Shown: positions 1 through 11,688, counted from the first letter of the stretch. The stretch is DNA of 64,000 nt from Candidatus Nitricoxidivorans perseverans (GCA_030246985.1 CP107246.1:2172282-2236281), one strand, 5' to 3'. Numbers and translations are program-made. Notes: generated from the sequence alone by a model not told the origin.

Positions 1-766
1 CCTTCTTTTCCAGCGCCTCGGCGGCGGCGCCGCGCGGCATCGTCGGCGCCAGCGCCTCGGCCAGTTCGACGTTGGCGGCGTAGTCAGAATCCGGGCAGAA
101 GGCGATGGCATCCTCGCCGGAATCGGCCAGCACGTGGAACTCGTGCGAGCCGGTGCCGCCGATCGAGCCGGTGTCCGCCGCCACGGCGCGGAAGCCCAGC
201 CCCAGCCGCGTGAAGATGCGGGTGTAGGTTTCGAACATGTTGGCGTATTCCCGCTCCAGGTCCTCGAAGGACGCATGGAAGGAATAGCCGTCCTTCATCG
301 TGAATTCGCGGCCGCGCATGACGCCGAAGCGCGGGCGGATCTCGTCGCGGAACTTTGTCTGGATCTGGTAGAAATGCCTGGGCAGCTGGCGGTAGCTTTT
401 GATCTCGCGGCGCACCACGTCGGTGATGACTTCCTCGTGCGTCGGGCCGATGACGAAATCCCGACTGTGACGATCCTTGAATCTCAGCAGTTCCGGACCG
501 TATTTCTCCCAGCGGTTCGATTCCTGCCAGAGCTCGGCCGGCTGCACGGCGGGCATGAACAGCTCGATGGCGCCGGCCCGGTTCATTTCCTCGCGCACGA
601 TGCGCTCGACCTTGCGCACCACGCGCAGGCCCATGGGCATCCAGGTGTAGATGCCGGCGGCGAGCCGCCGGATCATGCCGGCGCGCAGCATGAGTTTCTG
701 GCTGACGACTTCGGCGTCGGCGGGGGCTTCCTTGAGGGTGCTGATGAAGAACTGGCGGGCGCGCAT
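1..766 (-). CDS. proS: Prolyl-tRNA synthetase, N-terminal part (cut by window edge)
   Basis: Charges tRNA-Pro with proline in the cytoplasm. The ATG complement lies at 764-766 and the frame stays open to base 1, giving about 255 residues; the rest lies left of the window. The translation follows bacterial-type (long) ProRS closely: an opening STLKE...DAEV segment, [12 protein letters not shown], the class II motif region with GPTHEEV, then motif 2 with [17 protein letters not shown] and MKDGYSFH, and the TGSIGG segment before the editing insertion begins. It is transcribed divergently from rppH. Identification is secure; only the C-terminal part cannot be checked. Confidence 0.95.
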   Translation of the reverse strand, partial: MRARQFFISTLKEAPADAEVVSQKLMLRAGMIRRLAAGIYTWMPMGLRVVRKVERIVREEMNRAGAIELFMPAVQPAELWQESNRWEKYGPELLRFKDRHSRDFVIGPTHEEVITDVVRREIKSYRQLPRHFYQIQTKFRDEIRPRFGVMRGREFTMKDGYSFHASFEDLEREYANMFETYTRIFTRLGLGFRAVAADTGSIGGTGSHEFHVLADSGEDAIAFCPDSDYAANVELAEALAPTMPRGAAAEALEKK

Positions 767-873
767 GGTTGGGTTTCGCTGGAAAAAAGGTCATTTTACC
801 GCCGGCGCTTCGCTTTCCACGCTGGCCCGAATGTGAAAGAATCGCCGGCAGACAAACATTTGAAAGTTGCATC

Positions 874-1398
874 ATGCTTGATCGTGAAGGCTATCGCCCG
901 AACGTCGGCATCATCCTGGCCAACAGCAAGAACGAGGTTTTCTGGGGAAAGCGGATCCGCGAACACTCCTGGCAGTTCCCGCAAGGGGGCATCAAGAAGG
1001 GCGAAACGCCGGAGGAGGCCATGTATCGCGAACTCCAGGAAGAGGTCGGGCTGTTGCCGGATCATGTCCGCATTCTCGGTCGCACCCGCGACTGGCTGCG
1101 CTATGACGTGCCAAAGCAGTGGATTCGCCGCGAGTGGCGCGGCACCTACAGGGGCCAGAAGCAGATATGGTTCCTGCTGCGCCTGGTCGGCCGCGATTCC
1201 GACGTCAGCCTGCGCGCCTCCGAACACCCGGAATTCGATGCCTGGCGCTGGAGCGATTACTGGGTGCCGCTCGACGCCGTCATCGAGTTCAAGCGCGCCG
1301 TCTATGAGCAGGCATTGTCCGAACTGGCCCGGCATCTGTTCCACCGCCCCGCCGACTGCGCGTCGCACGGGGTTTCCCATGACTGGGTTTCGGGATGA
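874..1398 (+). CDS. rppH: RNA pyrophosphohydrolase (Nudix)
   Basis: 174 residues. Removes pyrophosphate from the 5' end of triphosphorylated mRNA, which opens the transcript to RNase E decay. The start [12 protein letters not shown] is the family start, so the upstream in-frame ATG at 769 is not used. The Nudix box GGIKKGE...RELQEEVGL sits at about residues 37-59, with the family WLRYDVP segment and the KQIWFLLRL strand following. It is divergent from proS. Its TGA overlaps the ATG of the next gene (ATGA), suggesting translational coupling. Confidence 0.95.
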   Translation: MLDREGYRPNVGIILANSKNEVFWGKRIREHSWQFPQGGIKKGETPEEAMYRELQEEVGLLPDHVRILGRTRDWLRYDVPKQWIRREWRGTYRGQKQIWFLLRLVGRDSDVSLRASEHPEFDAWRWSDYWVPLDAVIEFKRAVYEQALSELARHLFHRPADCASHGVSHDWVSG

Positions 1399-1931
1399 GC
1401 AGGCTCCCGGCGGTGTTGCGGCGCTGCCTTGTCGGCGGCTGCCTTGCGGCCGTGGCTGCGCATGCCGACATCGGGTTTCGGAATTTCGAAGACCCCGACA
1501 CGGTGAAATGGGCGGAAGGCGAGTACTCGCTCCCCGCCTATCCCAACGACGGCAACCTGATCGAGTTCTATGTCAGCGCCGTGGCGACGAACCGATTCTT
1601 CATCGACAAGGCCAGCCTCTCCGTCGGCAAGGATGGCGTCGCCCGCTATGTCCTGGTGGTCAAAACAGCCGGCGGTGCCACCAACGTGACCTTCGAAGGC
1701 ATTCGCTGCGGTTACCGGGAATACCGGCTGTATGCGACCGGCCGCGCGGACCGAACGTGGGCGCCGTCGCGCACCGACCAGTGGCGGCCGATCGAAAACA
1801 AGCCCGTCAACCGGCACCATGCCGCGCTCGACCGCGAGTTCTTCTGCCCCCTCGGCGTGGCGATCTTCAATGCCGAGGAGGGGATCGAGGCTCTCAGGCT
1901 GGGCAGGAACCCCCGCGCGCCGGAACGATAG
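1395..1931 (+). CDS. CNP1-like family exported protein
   Basis: 178 residues. An N-terminal signal peptide (RRC, then a hydrophobic stretch, cut likely after AAHA near residue 23) sends it to the periplasm. The rest resembles the CNP1-like family found beside rppH in many betaproteobacteria: a conserved WAEGEYSLP segment, a ground of beta strands, a [10 protein letters not shown] motif and a Cys near the end (EFFCPLG) that could pair with the earlier Cys. Function is not established. The start overlaps the rppH stop, so it is probably co-expressed. Confidence 0.75.
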   Translation: MSRLPAVLRRCLVGGCLAAVAAHADIGFRNFEDPDTVKWAEGEYSLPAYPNDGNLIEFYVSAVATNRFFIDKASLSVGKDGVARYVLVVKTAGGATNVTFEGIRCGYREYRLYATGRADRTWAPSRTDQWRPIENKPVNRHHAALDREFFCPLGVAIFNAEEGIEALRLGRNPRAPER

Positions 1932-1934
1932 GGA

Positions 1935-2351
1935 TCAGCCCTCGACGATTTCCCAGTCGTGGGTCATCTCGGCGGTCTTGCCGAGCATGATGGAGGCGGA
2001 ACAGTACTTTTCCGCCGAAAGCTTGATGGCCCGCTCCACTATGTCGGGTTTCAGGCTCCTGCCCTTCACGATGAAATGGAAATGGATGTGGGTGAAGACC
2101 TTCGGGTCGGACTCCGCGCGCTCGGCGGTCAGCCTGACCTCGCAGCCGGTGACTTCCTGGCGGCTGCGCTTGAGGATCAACACCACGTCGAACGATGTGC
2201 AGCCGCCGGTGCCGGCCAGCAACAGCTCCATCGGCCTCGGGGCGAGATCGCGCCCGCCGGCTTCCGGCGAGCCGTCCATGGCAACCATGTGCCCGCTGCC
2301 GGTCTCGGCGATGAAGCTCATTCCCTCATGCCAGCGTACGGTGCATTCCAT
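1935..2351 (-). CDS. OsmC family protein
   Basis: 138 residues, the usual length. OsmC/Ohr proteins reduce organic hydroperoxides with a pair of cysteines. Both expected cysteines are visible, in GTGGCTSFDV (about residue 51) and KYCSAS (about residue 116). The N-terminal WHEGMSF and PMELLLAG motifs place it in the YhfA-like OsmC branch rather than Ohr, whose substrate is not well known. It converges on the CNP1-like gene with 3 bases between stops and diverges from rplM. Confidence 0.85.
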   Translation of the reverse strand: MECTVRWHEGMSFIAETGSGHMVAMDGSPEAGGRDLAPRPMELLLAGTGGCTSFDVVLILKRSRQEVTGCEVRLTAERAESDPKVFTHIHFHFIVKGRSLKPDIVERAIKLSAEKYCSASIMLGKTAEMTHDWEIVEG

Positions 2352-2393
2352 AACGGCAACTCCTTGCTGTCAGATGATCGATTGACGCCAAGT

Positions 2394-2423
2394 TTGACAC
2401 AGCTTTCCTCTTTCCCGTAGAAT
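2394..2423 (+). promoter_or_regulatory. Sigma70 promoter for rplM-rpsI
   Basis: TTGACA at 2394-2399 and TAGAAT at 2418-2423, 18 bases apart, followed by a GC-rich discriminator. The leader of about 60 bases before rplM contains a small GCCGG/CCGGC hairpin (2443-2447 with 2459-2463), a possible place for ribosomal-protein feedback; that role is inference. Confidence 0.7.
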
Positions 2424-2484
2424 GCGCGGCCTTTCAGGTAGTGCCGGCAACCACTCGACCGGCCAGCATGGGATTACACGCCAA

Positions 2485-2913
2485 ATGAAAACATTTTCCG
2501 CAAAGCCGCACGAGGTCACGCGCGACTGGTTCGTCGTCGACGCGACGGACAAGGTGCTCGGACGCCTGGCTACCGAGATCGCCCGCCGACTGCGCGGCAA
2601 GCACAAGCCGATATTCACGCCGCACGTGGATACGGGCGACTTCATCGTCGTCGTCAACGTCGAGAAGCTGCGCGTGACGGGCAACAAGGCCGAGGACAAG
2701 ATGTATTACCGCCACTCCGGCTATCCCGGTGGCATCTATGAGACCAACTTCACCAAGCTCCAGCAACGCTTTCCGGGGCGCATCCTCGAGAAGGCCGTTA
2801 AGGGCATGCTGCCCAAGGGGCCGCTCGGCTATGCGATGCTGAAGAAAATGAAATGCTACGCCGGCGGCAATCACCCGCACGCGGCGCAGCAGCCCAAAGC
2901 CTTGGAAATCTGA
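2485..2913 (+). CDS. rplM: 50S ribosomal protein L13
   Basis: 142 residues, same length as E. coli L13. Early-assembling large-subunit protein that binds 23S rRNA. The start at [11 protein letters not shown] fits the family; an in-frame start at 2422 lies on top of the promoter and is rejected. Conserved segments include [23 protein letters not shown] and [10 protein letters not shown], ending in [13 protein letters not shown]. It is followed after 11 bases by rpsI, the usual rplM-rpsI pair. Confidence 0.97.
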   Translation: MKTFSAKPHEVTRDWFVVDATDKVLGRLATEIARRLRGKHKPIFTPHVDTGDFIVVVNVEKLRVTGNKAEDKMYYRHSGYPGGIYETNFTKLQQRFPGRILEKAVKGMLPKGPLGYAMLKKMKCYAGGNHPHAAQQPKALEI

Positions 2914-2924
2914 CAGGAAAAAAC

Positions 2925-3317
2925 ATGGCAGCCAATTACTATTACGGCACCGGCCGCCGCAAGACCGCGGTGGCGCGTGTGTTCATGAAGTCCGGCAGCG
3001 GCAAGTTCGTTGTCAATGACAAGCCGCTGGACGAGTTCTTTTCCCGCGAAACCGGCCGCATGGTCGTGCGCCAGCCGCTGGAACTGACCCAGCACGCGGC
3101 GACGTTCGACATCCTGGTCAATGTCACCGGCGGCGGCGAATCCGGCCAGGCCGGCGCGGTTCGCCACGGCATCACGCGCGCGCTGATCGAGTACGATGCG
3201 AGGCTGAAGCCCGCCTTGTCCCAGGCCGGTTTCGTCACCCGCGATGCCCGCGAGGTCGAGCGCAAGAAGGTCGGCTTCCGTAAGGCGCGTCGGCGCAAGC
3301 AGTTCTCGAAGCGCTGA
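2925..3317 (+). CDS. rpsI: 30S ribosomal protein S9
   Basis: 130 residues, same length as E. coli S9. Small-subunit protein whose extended basic C-terminal tail reaches the P-site tRNA. The start ATG at 2925 gives [19 protein letters not shown]; a clean AGGAAAAA ribosome site precedes it. The GTGRRK opening and the terminal [11 protein letters not shown] are the family hallmarks. It lies downstream of rplM in the same operon and is followed by a strong terminator. Confidence 0.97.
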   Translation: MAANYYYGTGRRKTAVARVFMKSGSGKFVVNDKPLDEFFSRETGRMVVRQPLELTQHAATFDILVNVTGGGESGQAGAVRHGITRALIEYDARLKPALSQAGFVTRDAREVERKKVGFRKARRRKQFSKR

Positions 3318-3337
3318 TCGTTTTCACCGTTTCATTG

Positions 3338-3376
3338 AAAGCCGCCCGGCGCTGTTTCCCCGGGCGGCTTTTTTGT
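3338..3376 (+). terminator. Rho-independent terminator of rplM-rpsI
   Basis: Perfect 12-bp stem (AAAGCCGCCCGG at 3338-3349 with CCGGGCGGCTTT at 3360-3371), 10-base loop, then a T tract. Confidence 0.9.
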
Positions 3377-3425
3377 TGCGCTACCATAGCGCGTTCGAGC
3401 GGACATCATTCGGAGCGGATTGGGT

Positions 3426-4454
3426 ATGATCAAGGTGGGCATTGTCGGCGGTACCGGGTACACGGGCGTCGAACTTCTTCGCCTGCTGGCGCAGCATCCC
3501 GAAGTCGAACTGGCGGCCATCACTTCCCGCGGCGAAGCGGGGTCGGCGGTGGCGGACATGTTCCCCAGCTTGCGCGGACGGGTTGCGCTGAAGTTCAGCG
3601 ACCCCCGGGACGCGGCGCTGGCCGACTGCGACATGGTGTTCTTCGCCACGCCCAATGGGATCGCCATGCGGGAGGCGCGTACGCTGCTGGATGCCGGCGT
3701 GCGCATCATTGACCTGGCCGCGGATTTTCGCATCCGGGACGTTTCGGTCTGGGAAAAATGGTACGGCATGGCTCATGCCGCGCCCGACCTGGTGTCTGAA
3801 GCTGTTTATGGACTGCCGGAGGTGAGCCGGGAGTCCATCCGCACGGCGCGCCTGGTGGCCAATCCCGGCTGCTATCCGACCGCCACTCAGCTGGGCTTGC
3901 TGCCGCTGGTCGAGTCTGGCTGCGTCGACCTTGACCATTTGATCGTCGATGCAAAATCGGGGGTTTCGGGTGCCGGACGCAGGGCGGAAACCCATATCCT
4001 GTTTGCCGAGGCTTCCGACAGCTTCAGGGCCTACGCCGTTTCCGGCCATCGCCATCTGCCGGAGATGCGTCAGGGGCTGGCGCGTGCCGCCGGCCGCGAG
4101 GTGGGCCTGACGTTCGTCCCCCACCTGACGCCCATGATCCGGGGAATACACGCGACGCTGTATGCCCGCATCACCCGGGAGGAAGATTTCCAGGCCTTGT
4201 TCGAGCGCCGCTACGCGGGTGAGCCCTTCGTGGATGTATTGCCGCCCAAGTCCCATCCCGACACGCGCTCGGTGCGCGCCGCCAACTTCTGCCGCGTTGC
4301 CGTGCACCGGCCCCAGGGCGGAGATACGCTGGTGGTGCTGTCGGTGATCGACAACTTGGTCAAGGGTGCTGCCGGCCAGGCGGTGCAAAATATGAACCTC
4401 ATGTTCGGCTTCGACGAATGCTTGGGCCTTTCCCAGGTTCCCATCCTGCCTTGA
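3426..4454 (+). CDS. argC: N-acetyl-gamma-glutamyl-phosphate reductase
   Basis: 342 residues. Reduces N-acetylglutamyl phosphate to the semialdehyde with NADPH, third step of arginine synthesis. The Rossmann motif [14 protein letters not shown] lies at the N-terminus and the catalytic Cys is in [10 protein letters not shown] (about residue 149). The HRHLPEM and HLTPM segments are also family-typical. ATG at 3426 is preferred over the TTG at 3420. The last bases overlap the likely TTG start of the next gene. Confidence 0.96.
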   Translation: MIKVGIVGGTGYTGVELLRLLAQHPEVELAAITSRGEAGSAVADMFPSLRGRVALKFSDPRDAALADCDMVFFATPNGIAMREARTLLDAGVRIIDLAADFRIRDVSVWEKWYGMAHAAPDLVSEAVYGLPEVSRESIRTARLVANPGCYPTATQLGLLPLVESGCVDLDHLIVDAKSGVSGAGRRAETHILFAEASDSFRAYAVSGHRHLPEMRQGLARAAGREVGLTFVPHLTPMIRGIHATLYARITREEDFQALFERRYAGEPFVDVLPPKSHPDTRSVRAANFCRVAVHRPQGGDTLVVLSVIDNLVKGAAGQAVQNMNLMFGFDECLGLSQVPILP

Positions 4455-5188
4455 CGCTGCGTCGTCTGCGCGGGCGCTTCGGCATTTCGGCGCCGAGGGT
4501 GGCCGTGCGCACCCATCTGCCCTGGCATTGGCGGGCACTGGCGATCGCCGCAATTGTGACAGCCGCCTTGGCGCTGGCGGGCTGGATTTATGACGCAGGC
4601 CGACGCTTCGCAGGATTCGACCGCAGCATAACCGAGCAGGAGATCGGCATGCTGCGCGATCAGGTGACGCAGATGGAAGCCGAGGCGATCTGGTTGCGAA
4701 GCGCGGTCAATGCGAGTGAGAGCAAGCTTCAGATCGAGCGTACGGCCCTGCAGCAGCTGACGGATCAAGTCAGCGCGCTCGAAGGGGAAAACGCCCGGCT
4801 TAAGGAGGAACTGGCCATATTCGAGAATCTGGCGCGAGGCGATGATAAGGCCGGCGAACCAACCATCAGCCGTTTGCATGTCGAGCCCGATGCCGTTGCC
4901 GGGCAGTACCGCTATCGTTTTCTGGTCGCCCAGCAGGGGGCGCAAAATGGGCGGGAGTTTAAGGGCAGGCTTCAGATTGTGGCTACCCTGCGACAGGGAA
5001 GTGGTGCTACCATCGCCGTCATCCCGGACCCGAGTGACCCAGAAGCTGTCAAGTATGCCGTCAACTTCCGCAGCTTTCGCCGTCTGGAGGGAGTCTTCAG
5101 GACGCCGGCAGGTGCTGTTGTCACGAGCGTGGAAGTTCGCCTTGTCCAGGAGGGTAACGTCAAGGCTGCCAAGCGCGTCAGTCTATGA
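4451..5188 (+). CDS. DUF6776-like membrane-anchored coiled-coil protein
   Basis: About 245 residues. One transmembrane helix (roughly residues 28-48, [17 protein letters not shown]) is followed by a coiled coil (about 60-130, with heptad-like [11 protein letters not shown] and [19 protein letters not shown]) and then a beta-rich globular domain. This matches the DUF6776 family usually found between argC and a bactofilin in betaproteobacteria; function unknown. I place the start at the TTG (4451) that overlaps the argC stop; an ATG at 4418 lies well inside argC and would give 11 extra residues. The protein is probably an inner-membrane partner of the bactofilin 12 bases downstream (inference from neighbourhood and coiled coil). 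Confidence 0.7.
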   Translation: MTLRRLRGRFGISAPRVAVRTHLPWHWRALAIAAIVTAALALAGWIYDAGRRFAGFDRSITEQEIGMLRDQVTQMEAEAIWLRSAVNASESKLQIERTALQQLTDQVSALEGENARLKEELAIFENLARGDDKAGEPTISRLHVEPDAVAGQYRYRFLVAQQGAQNGREFKGRLQIVATLRQGSGATIAVIPDPSDPEAVKYAVNFRSFRRLEGVFRTPAGAVVTSVEVRLVQEGNVKAAKRVSL

Positions 5189-5200
5189 GAGGATCGATTC

Positions 5201-5605
5201 ATGATATTCCATAAAACCAGCAAACCGCAGACACGGATCGACAGCTTGATCGGTGCTGGTACCGTGATTACGGGCGATATCACCTATTCGGGCGGCCTTC
5301 GCGTCGATGGCGAAGTCAAGGGCAACGTGCGATCGACCGACGAGCAACCGAGCACGCTGGTGATCAGCGAGCACGCTCGTATCGAGGGCGAGATCAGCGT
5401 ATCCCATCTGGTCATTAATGGCACGGTGATCGGCCCGGTCCATTCCAGCGAGTTCCTGGAACTCCAGACGCGGGCGCGAGTCACGGGCGATATGGAATAC
5501 AACACCATCGAAATGCATTTGGGCGCCGTCGTCCAAGGGCGCCTGGTACATCAGGGGACACCCGCCAAGACGGCGGTGGAACTGAAGCTGGCTTCGAGCA
5601 ATTGA
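5201..5605 (+). CDS. Bactofilin (polymer-forming cytoskeletal protein)
   Basis: 134 residues. Bactofilins polymerise without nucleotide into filaments that position cell-wall enzymes. After a short N-terminal tail (about 14 residues, IDSLIG typical) comes the repetitive right-handed beta-helix: TVITGDITYSGGLRVDGEVKGN, ARIEGEISVSHLVINGTVIGPV, ARVTGDMEYNTIEMHLGAVVQG. A clear ribosome site (GAGAGGA) precedes the ATG. It sits between a membrane coiled-coil gene and erpA, with a cell-wall M23 peptidase 1.5 kb away on the other strand. Confidence 0.9.
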   Translation: MIFHKTSKPQTRIDSLIGAGTVITGDITYSGGLRVDGEVKGNVRSTDEQPSTLVISEHARIEGEISVSHLVINGTVIGPVHSSEFLELQTRARVTGDMEYNTIEMHLGAVVQGRLVHQGTPAKTAVELKLASSN

Positions 5606-5659
5606 CCCGGCCCGCCAGCGATAAAACAATCGGGCAACCCACCCCCACAGGAGAGAACC

Positions 5660-6010
5660 ATGAATGCACCATTGAACTTCACCGACAGCGCCGCCAACAA
5701 GGTCAGGGAGCTGATCCAGGAGGAGGGCAATCCGGAACTGAAGCTGCGCGTCTTCGTGACGGGCGGCGGCTGCTCCGGTTTCCAGTACGGATTCACCTTC
5801 GACGAGGTTGCCAACGATGACGACACGGCGATGGAAAAGAACGGCGTCACCCTGCTGATCGATCCGATGAGCTACCAGTACTTGGTCGGCGCGGAAATCG
5901 ACTACACCGAGGGCCTGGAGGGCTCGCAGTTCGTGATCAAGAACCCGAACGCCGCCAGCACGTGCGGTTGCGGTTCTTCCTTCTCGCCCGGCGGCAGCTG
6001 CGGCGGATGA
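5660..6010 (+). CDS. erpA: Iron-sulfur cluster insertion protein ErpA
   Basis: 116 residues. A-type carrier that delivers [Fe-S] clusters to apo-proteins. The three ligand cysteines are present: [11 protein letters not shown] (about residue 38) and [10 protein letters not shown] (about residues 99 and 101). The opening [13 protein letters not shown] and the [10 protein letters not shown] tail match ErpA better than IscA or SufA. An AGGAGAG ribosome site lies upstream. It converges on anmK, with 7 bases between stops. Confidence 0.95.
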   Translation: MNAPLNFTDSAANKVRELIQEEGNPELKLRVFVTGGGCSGFQYGFTFDEVANDDDTAMEKNGVTLLIDPMSYQYLVGAEIDYTEGLEGSQFVIKNPNAASTCGCGSSFSPGGSCGG

Positions 6011-6017
6011 TCCTTCA

Positions 6018-7115
6018 TCAGGCCGGATAAACAGCCCCCAGCATCCTTTCTCCACGAGCCCCCGTCACCTCGGGCAGATTGCCCGGCAGTCCCAGGAGGG
6101 AGCGCCGGGCCAGCCAGGCAAAGGCGATGGCTTCCACCCAGTCCGCCGGCAGGCCCAGGACATCGGTTGTAGCGATTCGGACCGAAGGCAGCCGAGCAGA
6201 CAGCTCACCGAGCAACGCGGTGTTTCGGGCGCCGCCGCCGCAGACGAACAATTCTTCCGGATTCCCGCACCAGCGGCCGATGGCATCGGCGATGCCGGTT
6301 GCCGTAAGGGCGGCCAGGGTGGTCTGAACATCTTCCGGCGATTCCTCCCCCGAGAGCATCGACTCGAGCCAGCCCAGATTGAACTGTTCCCGACCACAGC
6401 TCTTCGGGGGACGCGTTTCGAAAAACGGATGTGCGACCAGCCGCGCCAGCAGCTCGGGCAGCGCCTTGCCGCTGCCCCCCCACTGGCCGTCCTGATCAAA
6501 AGGTTTGCACTGGCAGCGGTGAATCCAGGCGTCCAGGAGCATGTTGCCGGGGCCGCAGTCGAAGCCGCCCGTGGGCCGCCCGGGTGCCAGATCGGTGATG
6601 TTGGCGATGCCGCCGATGTTCAGGATGATCCGGTGCCGATCGGGAATGCGAAAGACCGCATCATGGAACGCCGGCACCAGCGGCGCACCCTGGCCGCCCG
6701 CGGCGATATCGCGGCTGCGGAAATCGGCGACGACGGTGATCCCGGCCAGTTCGACCAGCAGGGCCGGATTGTTCAGCTGGAGCGTATAGCCCTCGGCCGG
6801 CGCGTGGCGGATGGTTTGACCATGGCAGCCGATGGCGCGAACTTTTGTCGACGGCATGTTCGACGCGGTCAGCAGCTTCCGGACGGCATCCGCGTATTTC
6901 CTCGCGAGCCGGTTGGCAACCCGCCCCGCCCGCGCGATCTCATTTTCGCCCGGTTCGTGCAGCGCCAGGACTTCGGCCTTCAGATCGTCCGGATAGGGCT
7001 GGTAATGGGTGGCGAGGCAGGCGGGGGTGCCGACAGGAGAAAAATCAACGAGAGCGGCATCGACGCCATCTAGGCTGGTGCCGGACATCAGCCCGACATA
7101 GAGATCGCCAGACAC
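6018..7115 (-). CDS. anmK: Anhydro-N-acetylmuramic acid kinase
   Basis: 365 residues. Phosphorylates and hydrolyses 1,6-anhydro-MurNAc released by wall turnover, giving MurNAc-6-P for recycling. The N-terminal motif LMSGTSLDGVDAAL, the GCHGQTIRH segment, NIGGIANIT, GFDCGPGN and VCGGGARN are all diagnostic. The GTG start at 7115 shares one base with the TAG stop of the upstream peptidase gene (TAGTG), so the two are translationally coupled; longer in-frame extensions run through the peptidase gene and are not real. Pairing a wall hydrolase with a wall-recycling kinase makes functional sense. Confidence 0.94.
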   Translation of the reverse strand: MSGDLYVGLMSGTSLDGVDAALVDFSPVGTPACLATHYQPYPDDLKAEVLALHEPGENEIARAGRVANRLARKYADAVRKLLTASNMPSTKVRAIGCHGQTIRHAPAEGYTLQLNNPALLVELAGITVVADFRSRDIAAGGQGAPLVPAFHDAVFRIPDRHRIILNIGGIANITDLAPGRPTGGFDCGPGNMLLDAWIHRCQCKPFDQDGQWGGSGKALPELLARLVAHPFFETRPPKSCGREQFNLGWLESMLSGEESPEDVQTTLAALTATGIADAIGRWCGNPEELFVCGGGARNTALLGELSARLPSVRIATTDVLGLPADWVEAIAFAWLARRSLLGLPGNLPEVTGARGERMLGAVYPA

Positions 7116-8446
7116 TACTCCAGCAGGGCCAGATTGGCGCCGCGAATCAGATCGATGCGTGCGAGCACCCCCTGCGCCTGCTCGCGGAAACGGGGCAATT
7201 GATGGGATGCGAGAGGCGGTGCGCTGGGCAGGGCAACGGCCAGCGGGTTCTGATGTGCGCCATTGACGCGGAATTCGTAATGGAGATGGGGACCGGTGGC
7301 CAGGCCGGTTGCCCCCACGTAAGCGATTACATCCCCCTGCCCGACACGTCCCCCTTTCCTGATTCCTGAGGCGAACCGCGAAAGATGGCCATACAGCGTC
7401 GTATAGCGGCTCTGGTGGCGCAGGATGACCACCTTGCCATAGCCGCCCTGGACACCCGCGAATTCCACGACGCCATCGCCCGTAGCCCTGATCCGCGTGC
7501 CTGTCGGGGCGCCGTAATCGATGCCATTGTGGGCGCGCCACTTCTGCAAGACAGGATGGAAACGGGCAGAAGTGAAACCGGATGTGATGCGGGAAAATTC
7601 GAGGGGCGATCGAAGGAATGCCTTGCGGATGTTCTTGCCGTCGGCCGTATAGTAGCCGCCGCGCCCCTCCTCGCCCTCGAACCAGACCGCTTGGTAGGCC
7701 CGACCATCATTGACGAACTCGGCGGCCAGGATTCGCCCCGTGCGGACTGGTTTGCCCAGATGGCTGATGGATTCATACACCACCGAGAAGCGGTCGCCCT
7801 TGCGGATGTCCCGATGGAAGTCGATGTCGCCGCCAAAAATATCGGCCAGGCCGGTTGCCACGCTGTCCGGAATGTCCGCGGCGTCGGTGGCGCCGAACAG
7901 GGAATGGTGAATCTCCGCGGACTTCAGCAGAACGCGGGTCTCCAGGTGGAGGGGTTGTTCGGCAAGGTCAAAGCCATCTCCGCGTTTCTCGATGAACAGC
8001 GCCTGATCCTTGCCGCCGTTCAGGGGGAAAATCAAGGACTCAAGCCCGCCCTGGCCGTTTATGCGGGCAGTGACATTCTTGCCCGGGCTCAATTGGCGGA
8101 AGATCGCGTCGGCATCCTTGTTGCCGTGCAGGAACTCGAGGGCGTTTCCTTCGTGCACGCCGAGCCGCGCCAAGAGGCCGGCAACCGTGTCGCCGCGCCG
8201 GATGCGCTCTTCGCGCACGAAACCGTCGGCGGCGCTGTCGATGGCATCGAGGCCGGGCAGTGCGATATTTTCGACAACCGTTCGCCGTATGTCCTGAAGT
8301 TCCGTGCCTGTTGGCGCCGTTCCAAATGAAGCGGCAACCATGCCGAAGATGGAGATGCCGGCGACGCCCGCCAATGACCAGAACGGCACCGGCCTTGCCG
8401 CGTGGCGTGCATGGAGTTGCGCTAGAATCCGCCTCTTGTAATTCAA
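7115..8446 (-). CDS. M23 family metallopeptidase, MepM-like murein endopeptidase
   Basis: About 443 residues. Predicted to cut peptide cross-links in peptidoglycan. Order: short cytoplasmic tail, one membrane anchor (about residues 22-40, [20 protein letters not shown]), an OapA/LysM-like segment ([14 protein letters not shown]), a central domain, and the LytM/M23 domain with [12 protein letters not shown] and [12 protein letters not shown], so the zinc ligands H...D and HxH are intact. I chose the TTG at 8446 because the ATG at 8536 would reach into tyrS. It is divergent from tyrS and coupled to anmK. Confidence 0.9.
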   Translation of the reverse strand: MNYKRRILAQLHARHAARPVPFWSLAGVAGISIFGMVAASFGTAPTGTELQDIRRTVVENIALPGLDAIDSAADGFVREERIRRGDTVAGLLARLGVHEGNALEFLHGNKDADAIFRQLSPGKNVTARINGQGGLESLIFPLNGGKDQALFIEKRGDGFDLAEQPLHLETRVLLKSAEIHHSLFGATDAADIPDSVATGLADIFGGDIDFHRDIRKGDRFSVVYESISHLGKPVRTGRILAAEFVNDGRAYQAVWFEGEEGRGGYYTADGKNIRKAFLRSPLEFSRITSGFTSARFHPVLQKWRAHNGIDYGAPTGTRIRATGDGVVEFAGVQGGYGKVVILRHQSRYTTLYGHLSRFASGIRKGGRVGQGDVIAYVGATGLATGPHLHYEFRVNGAHQNPLAVALPSAPPLASHQLPRFREQAQGVLARIDLIRGANLALLE

Positions 8447-8515
8447 TTTGCGGCCGGCCGAGAGAAAATTTGGCCGAGTGTAGCAAAAATCCAAAAAATC
8501 GGGTCTAGGCAGGTA

Positions 8516-9703
8516 ATGATCGACATCGAATCCCAACTGGCGCTTGTCAAGCGTGGCGCCGACGAGCTCTTGATCGAGGCGGACCTGATCGAAAAACTAA
8601 AGGATGGCAGACCCCTGAGGGTCAAGGCCGGCTTCGATCCCACTGCGCCCGACCTGCATCTAGGGCACACGGTACTGATCAACAAGCTGCGCCATTTCCA
8701 GGAACTTGGCCATCATGTCATGTTCCTGATCGGCGATTTCACGGGCATGATCGGCGATCCGACGGGCAAAAACGCCACCCGTCCGCCCTTATCGAGGGAA
8801 CAGATTCTCGCGAATGCGCAGACCTACCGGGAGCAGGTATTCAAGATCCTCGATCCGGAAAAGACCGAAATCTGCCTCAATTCGACCTGGTTCGAGCCGA
8901 TCGGCGCCGCCGGGATGATCAAGCTGGCGGCGCTGCACACCGTGGCTCGCATGCTGGAGCGCGATGATTTCTCGAAACGCTATGCCGGCGGACAGCCCAT
9001 CGCCATCCATGAATTTCTCTATCCGCTGTGCCAGGGTTACGACTCCGTGGCCATGAAGTCGGATGTGGAACTGGGCGGCACCGACCAGAAATTCAACCTG
9101 CTGGTGGGACGCGAATTGCAGAAGCACTACGGCCAGCCGCCCCAGTGCGTCCTGATGATGCCTCTTCTGGAAGGGCTGGACGGCGTCAATAAGATGTCCA
9201 AGTCCCTGGGTAACTACATTGGCATCGCCGAACCGCCGAAGGAAATTTTCGGCAAGCTGATGTCGGTGTCTGACGACCTGATGTGGCGCTACTTCGACCT
9301 GCTCTCGTTTCGCGGCAGCGGCGAGATCGCCCGGCTCCGGAAAGAGGTTGCAGAGGGACGCAACCCACGCGACGTGAAGGTGATGCTGGCCCAGGAAATC
9401 GTTGCCAGGTTCCACTCCAAAAGAGAGGCAGAGGAGGCGTTGGCGGACTTCGAGGCGCGATTTCAGCGCGGCGCCCTGCCCGATGACATGCCGGAGTTGT
9501 CGGTTGTCGCGGCACCGGTTGCGCAGGTACTGAAGCAGGCGGGCCTAGCGGCCAGCACATCCGAGGCGCTGCGCCTGATCGATGGCGGCGGCGTGCGCAT
9601 CAATGGAGAAAAAGTGGACGACAAATGCCTCTTCCTTGGTGCCGGCGAGACTGTCGTCCTCCAGGTGGGCAAGCGCAAGTTCGCTCGCATCACGCTAACC
9701 TGA
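8516..9703 (+). CDS. tyrS: Tyrosyl-tRNA synthetase
   Basis: 395 residues. Class I synthetase charging tRNA-Tyr. The HIGH-type motif is HLGH (DLHLGHTVL, about residue 45), the second signature is KMSKS (about residue 227), and an S4-like RNA-binding domain forms the C-terminus ([19 protein letters not shown]). The ATG at 8516 follows AGGCAGGTA. This is the long TyrZ-like bacterial subclass by its KMSKS sequence and C-terminal S4. It is directly upstream of the rRNA operon. Confidence 0.95.
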   Translation: MIDIESQLALVKRGADELLIEADLIEKLKDGRPLRVKAGFDPTAPDLHLGHTVLINKLRHFQELGHHVMFLIGDFTGMIGDPTGKNATRPPLSREQILANAQTYREQVFKILDPEKTEICLNSTWFEPIGAAGMIKLAALHTVARMLERDDFSKRYAGGQPIAIHEFLYPLCQGYDSVAMKSDVELGGTDQKFNLLVGRELQKHYGQPPQCVLMMPLLEGLDGVNKMSKSLGNYIGIAEPPKEIFGKLMSVSDDLMWRYFDLLSFRGSGEIARLRKEVAEGRNPRDVKVMLAQEIVARFHSKREAEEALADFEARFQRGALPDDMPELSVVAAPVAQVLKQAGLAASTSEALRLIDGGGVRINGEKVDDKCLFLGAGETVVLQVGKRKFARITLT

Positions 9704-9722
9704 AACTTTTTTTCACAAAGTG

Positions 9723-9750
9723 TTGACCGGCGAGTTTCAGTCCGTATAAT
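9723..9750 (+). promoter_or_regulatory. rRNA operon promoter
   Basis: TTGACC at 9723-9728 and a perfect TATAAT at 9745-9750, 16 bases apart, followed by the GC-rich discriminator GCGCGG typical of stringently controlled stable-RNA promoters. The stretch 9704-10006 has no gene; it holds this promoter and the 16S leader. Confidence 0.85.
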
Positions 9751-9779
9751 GCGCGGCTCTTCGCTGCCCCAAGGCAGCC

Positions 9780-9819
9780 GTTCTTTAAAAACAAACAGCC
9801 GATAGGTGTAGGTGCTTGC
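9780..9819 (+). promoter_or_regulatory. rrn leader: boxA and 5' arm of the pre-16S processing stem
   Basis: TTCTTTAAAAA (from 9781) resembles a boxA antitermination site. The segment 9788-9819 is complementary over most of its length to 11562-11590 behind the 16S gene (shared GATAGG..GTAGG..CTTGC block), so the two form the long stem cut by RNase III. Confidence 0.7.
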
Positions 9820-10006
9820 CGAGCCTGAGGTAGTGACAGGGGGTTTCCTGACATCGAAGGGAGGCTCTGGTGCCGGAAGGCATCGTCCCATGGGATGGTC
9901 ACTGCTGATGCTTCATAAAACTGCAAGGCACTTACACGAAGAAAGAAGAGGAGGTTGAATGCAAATTCAGCCTCTGGGATTCGTTTGAGTGAGAGTAAAA
10001 GAGATT

Positions 10007-11547
<1,541 letters not shown>

Positions 11548-11605
11548 GAGCGCAAGGTTTAGCAAGTGCCTACAACCTATCGGTTGTTTTGAACACAGAC
11601 AGCAC

Positions 11606-11682
11606 GGGTCTGTAGCTCAGCTGGTTAGAGCACCGTCTTGATAAGGCGGGGGTCGTTGGTTCGAACCCAACCAGACCCACCA
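11606..11682 (+). tRNA. tRNA-Ile (GAT anticodon)
   Basis: 77 bases with encoded CCA. Acceptor GGGTCTG pairs with CAGACCC; anticodon loop CTTGATAAG gives GAT; T loop GGTTCGAACCC. Standard position between 16S and 23S. Confidence 0.97.
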
Positions 11683-11688
11683 ACATCA

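Noticed and set aside
134-1990. Plus-strand frame of 618 codons across proS, rppH and the CNP1-like gene
   Set aside because: It runs through three well-supported genes in other frames and has no family similarity.
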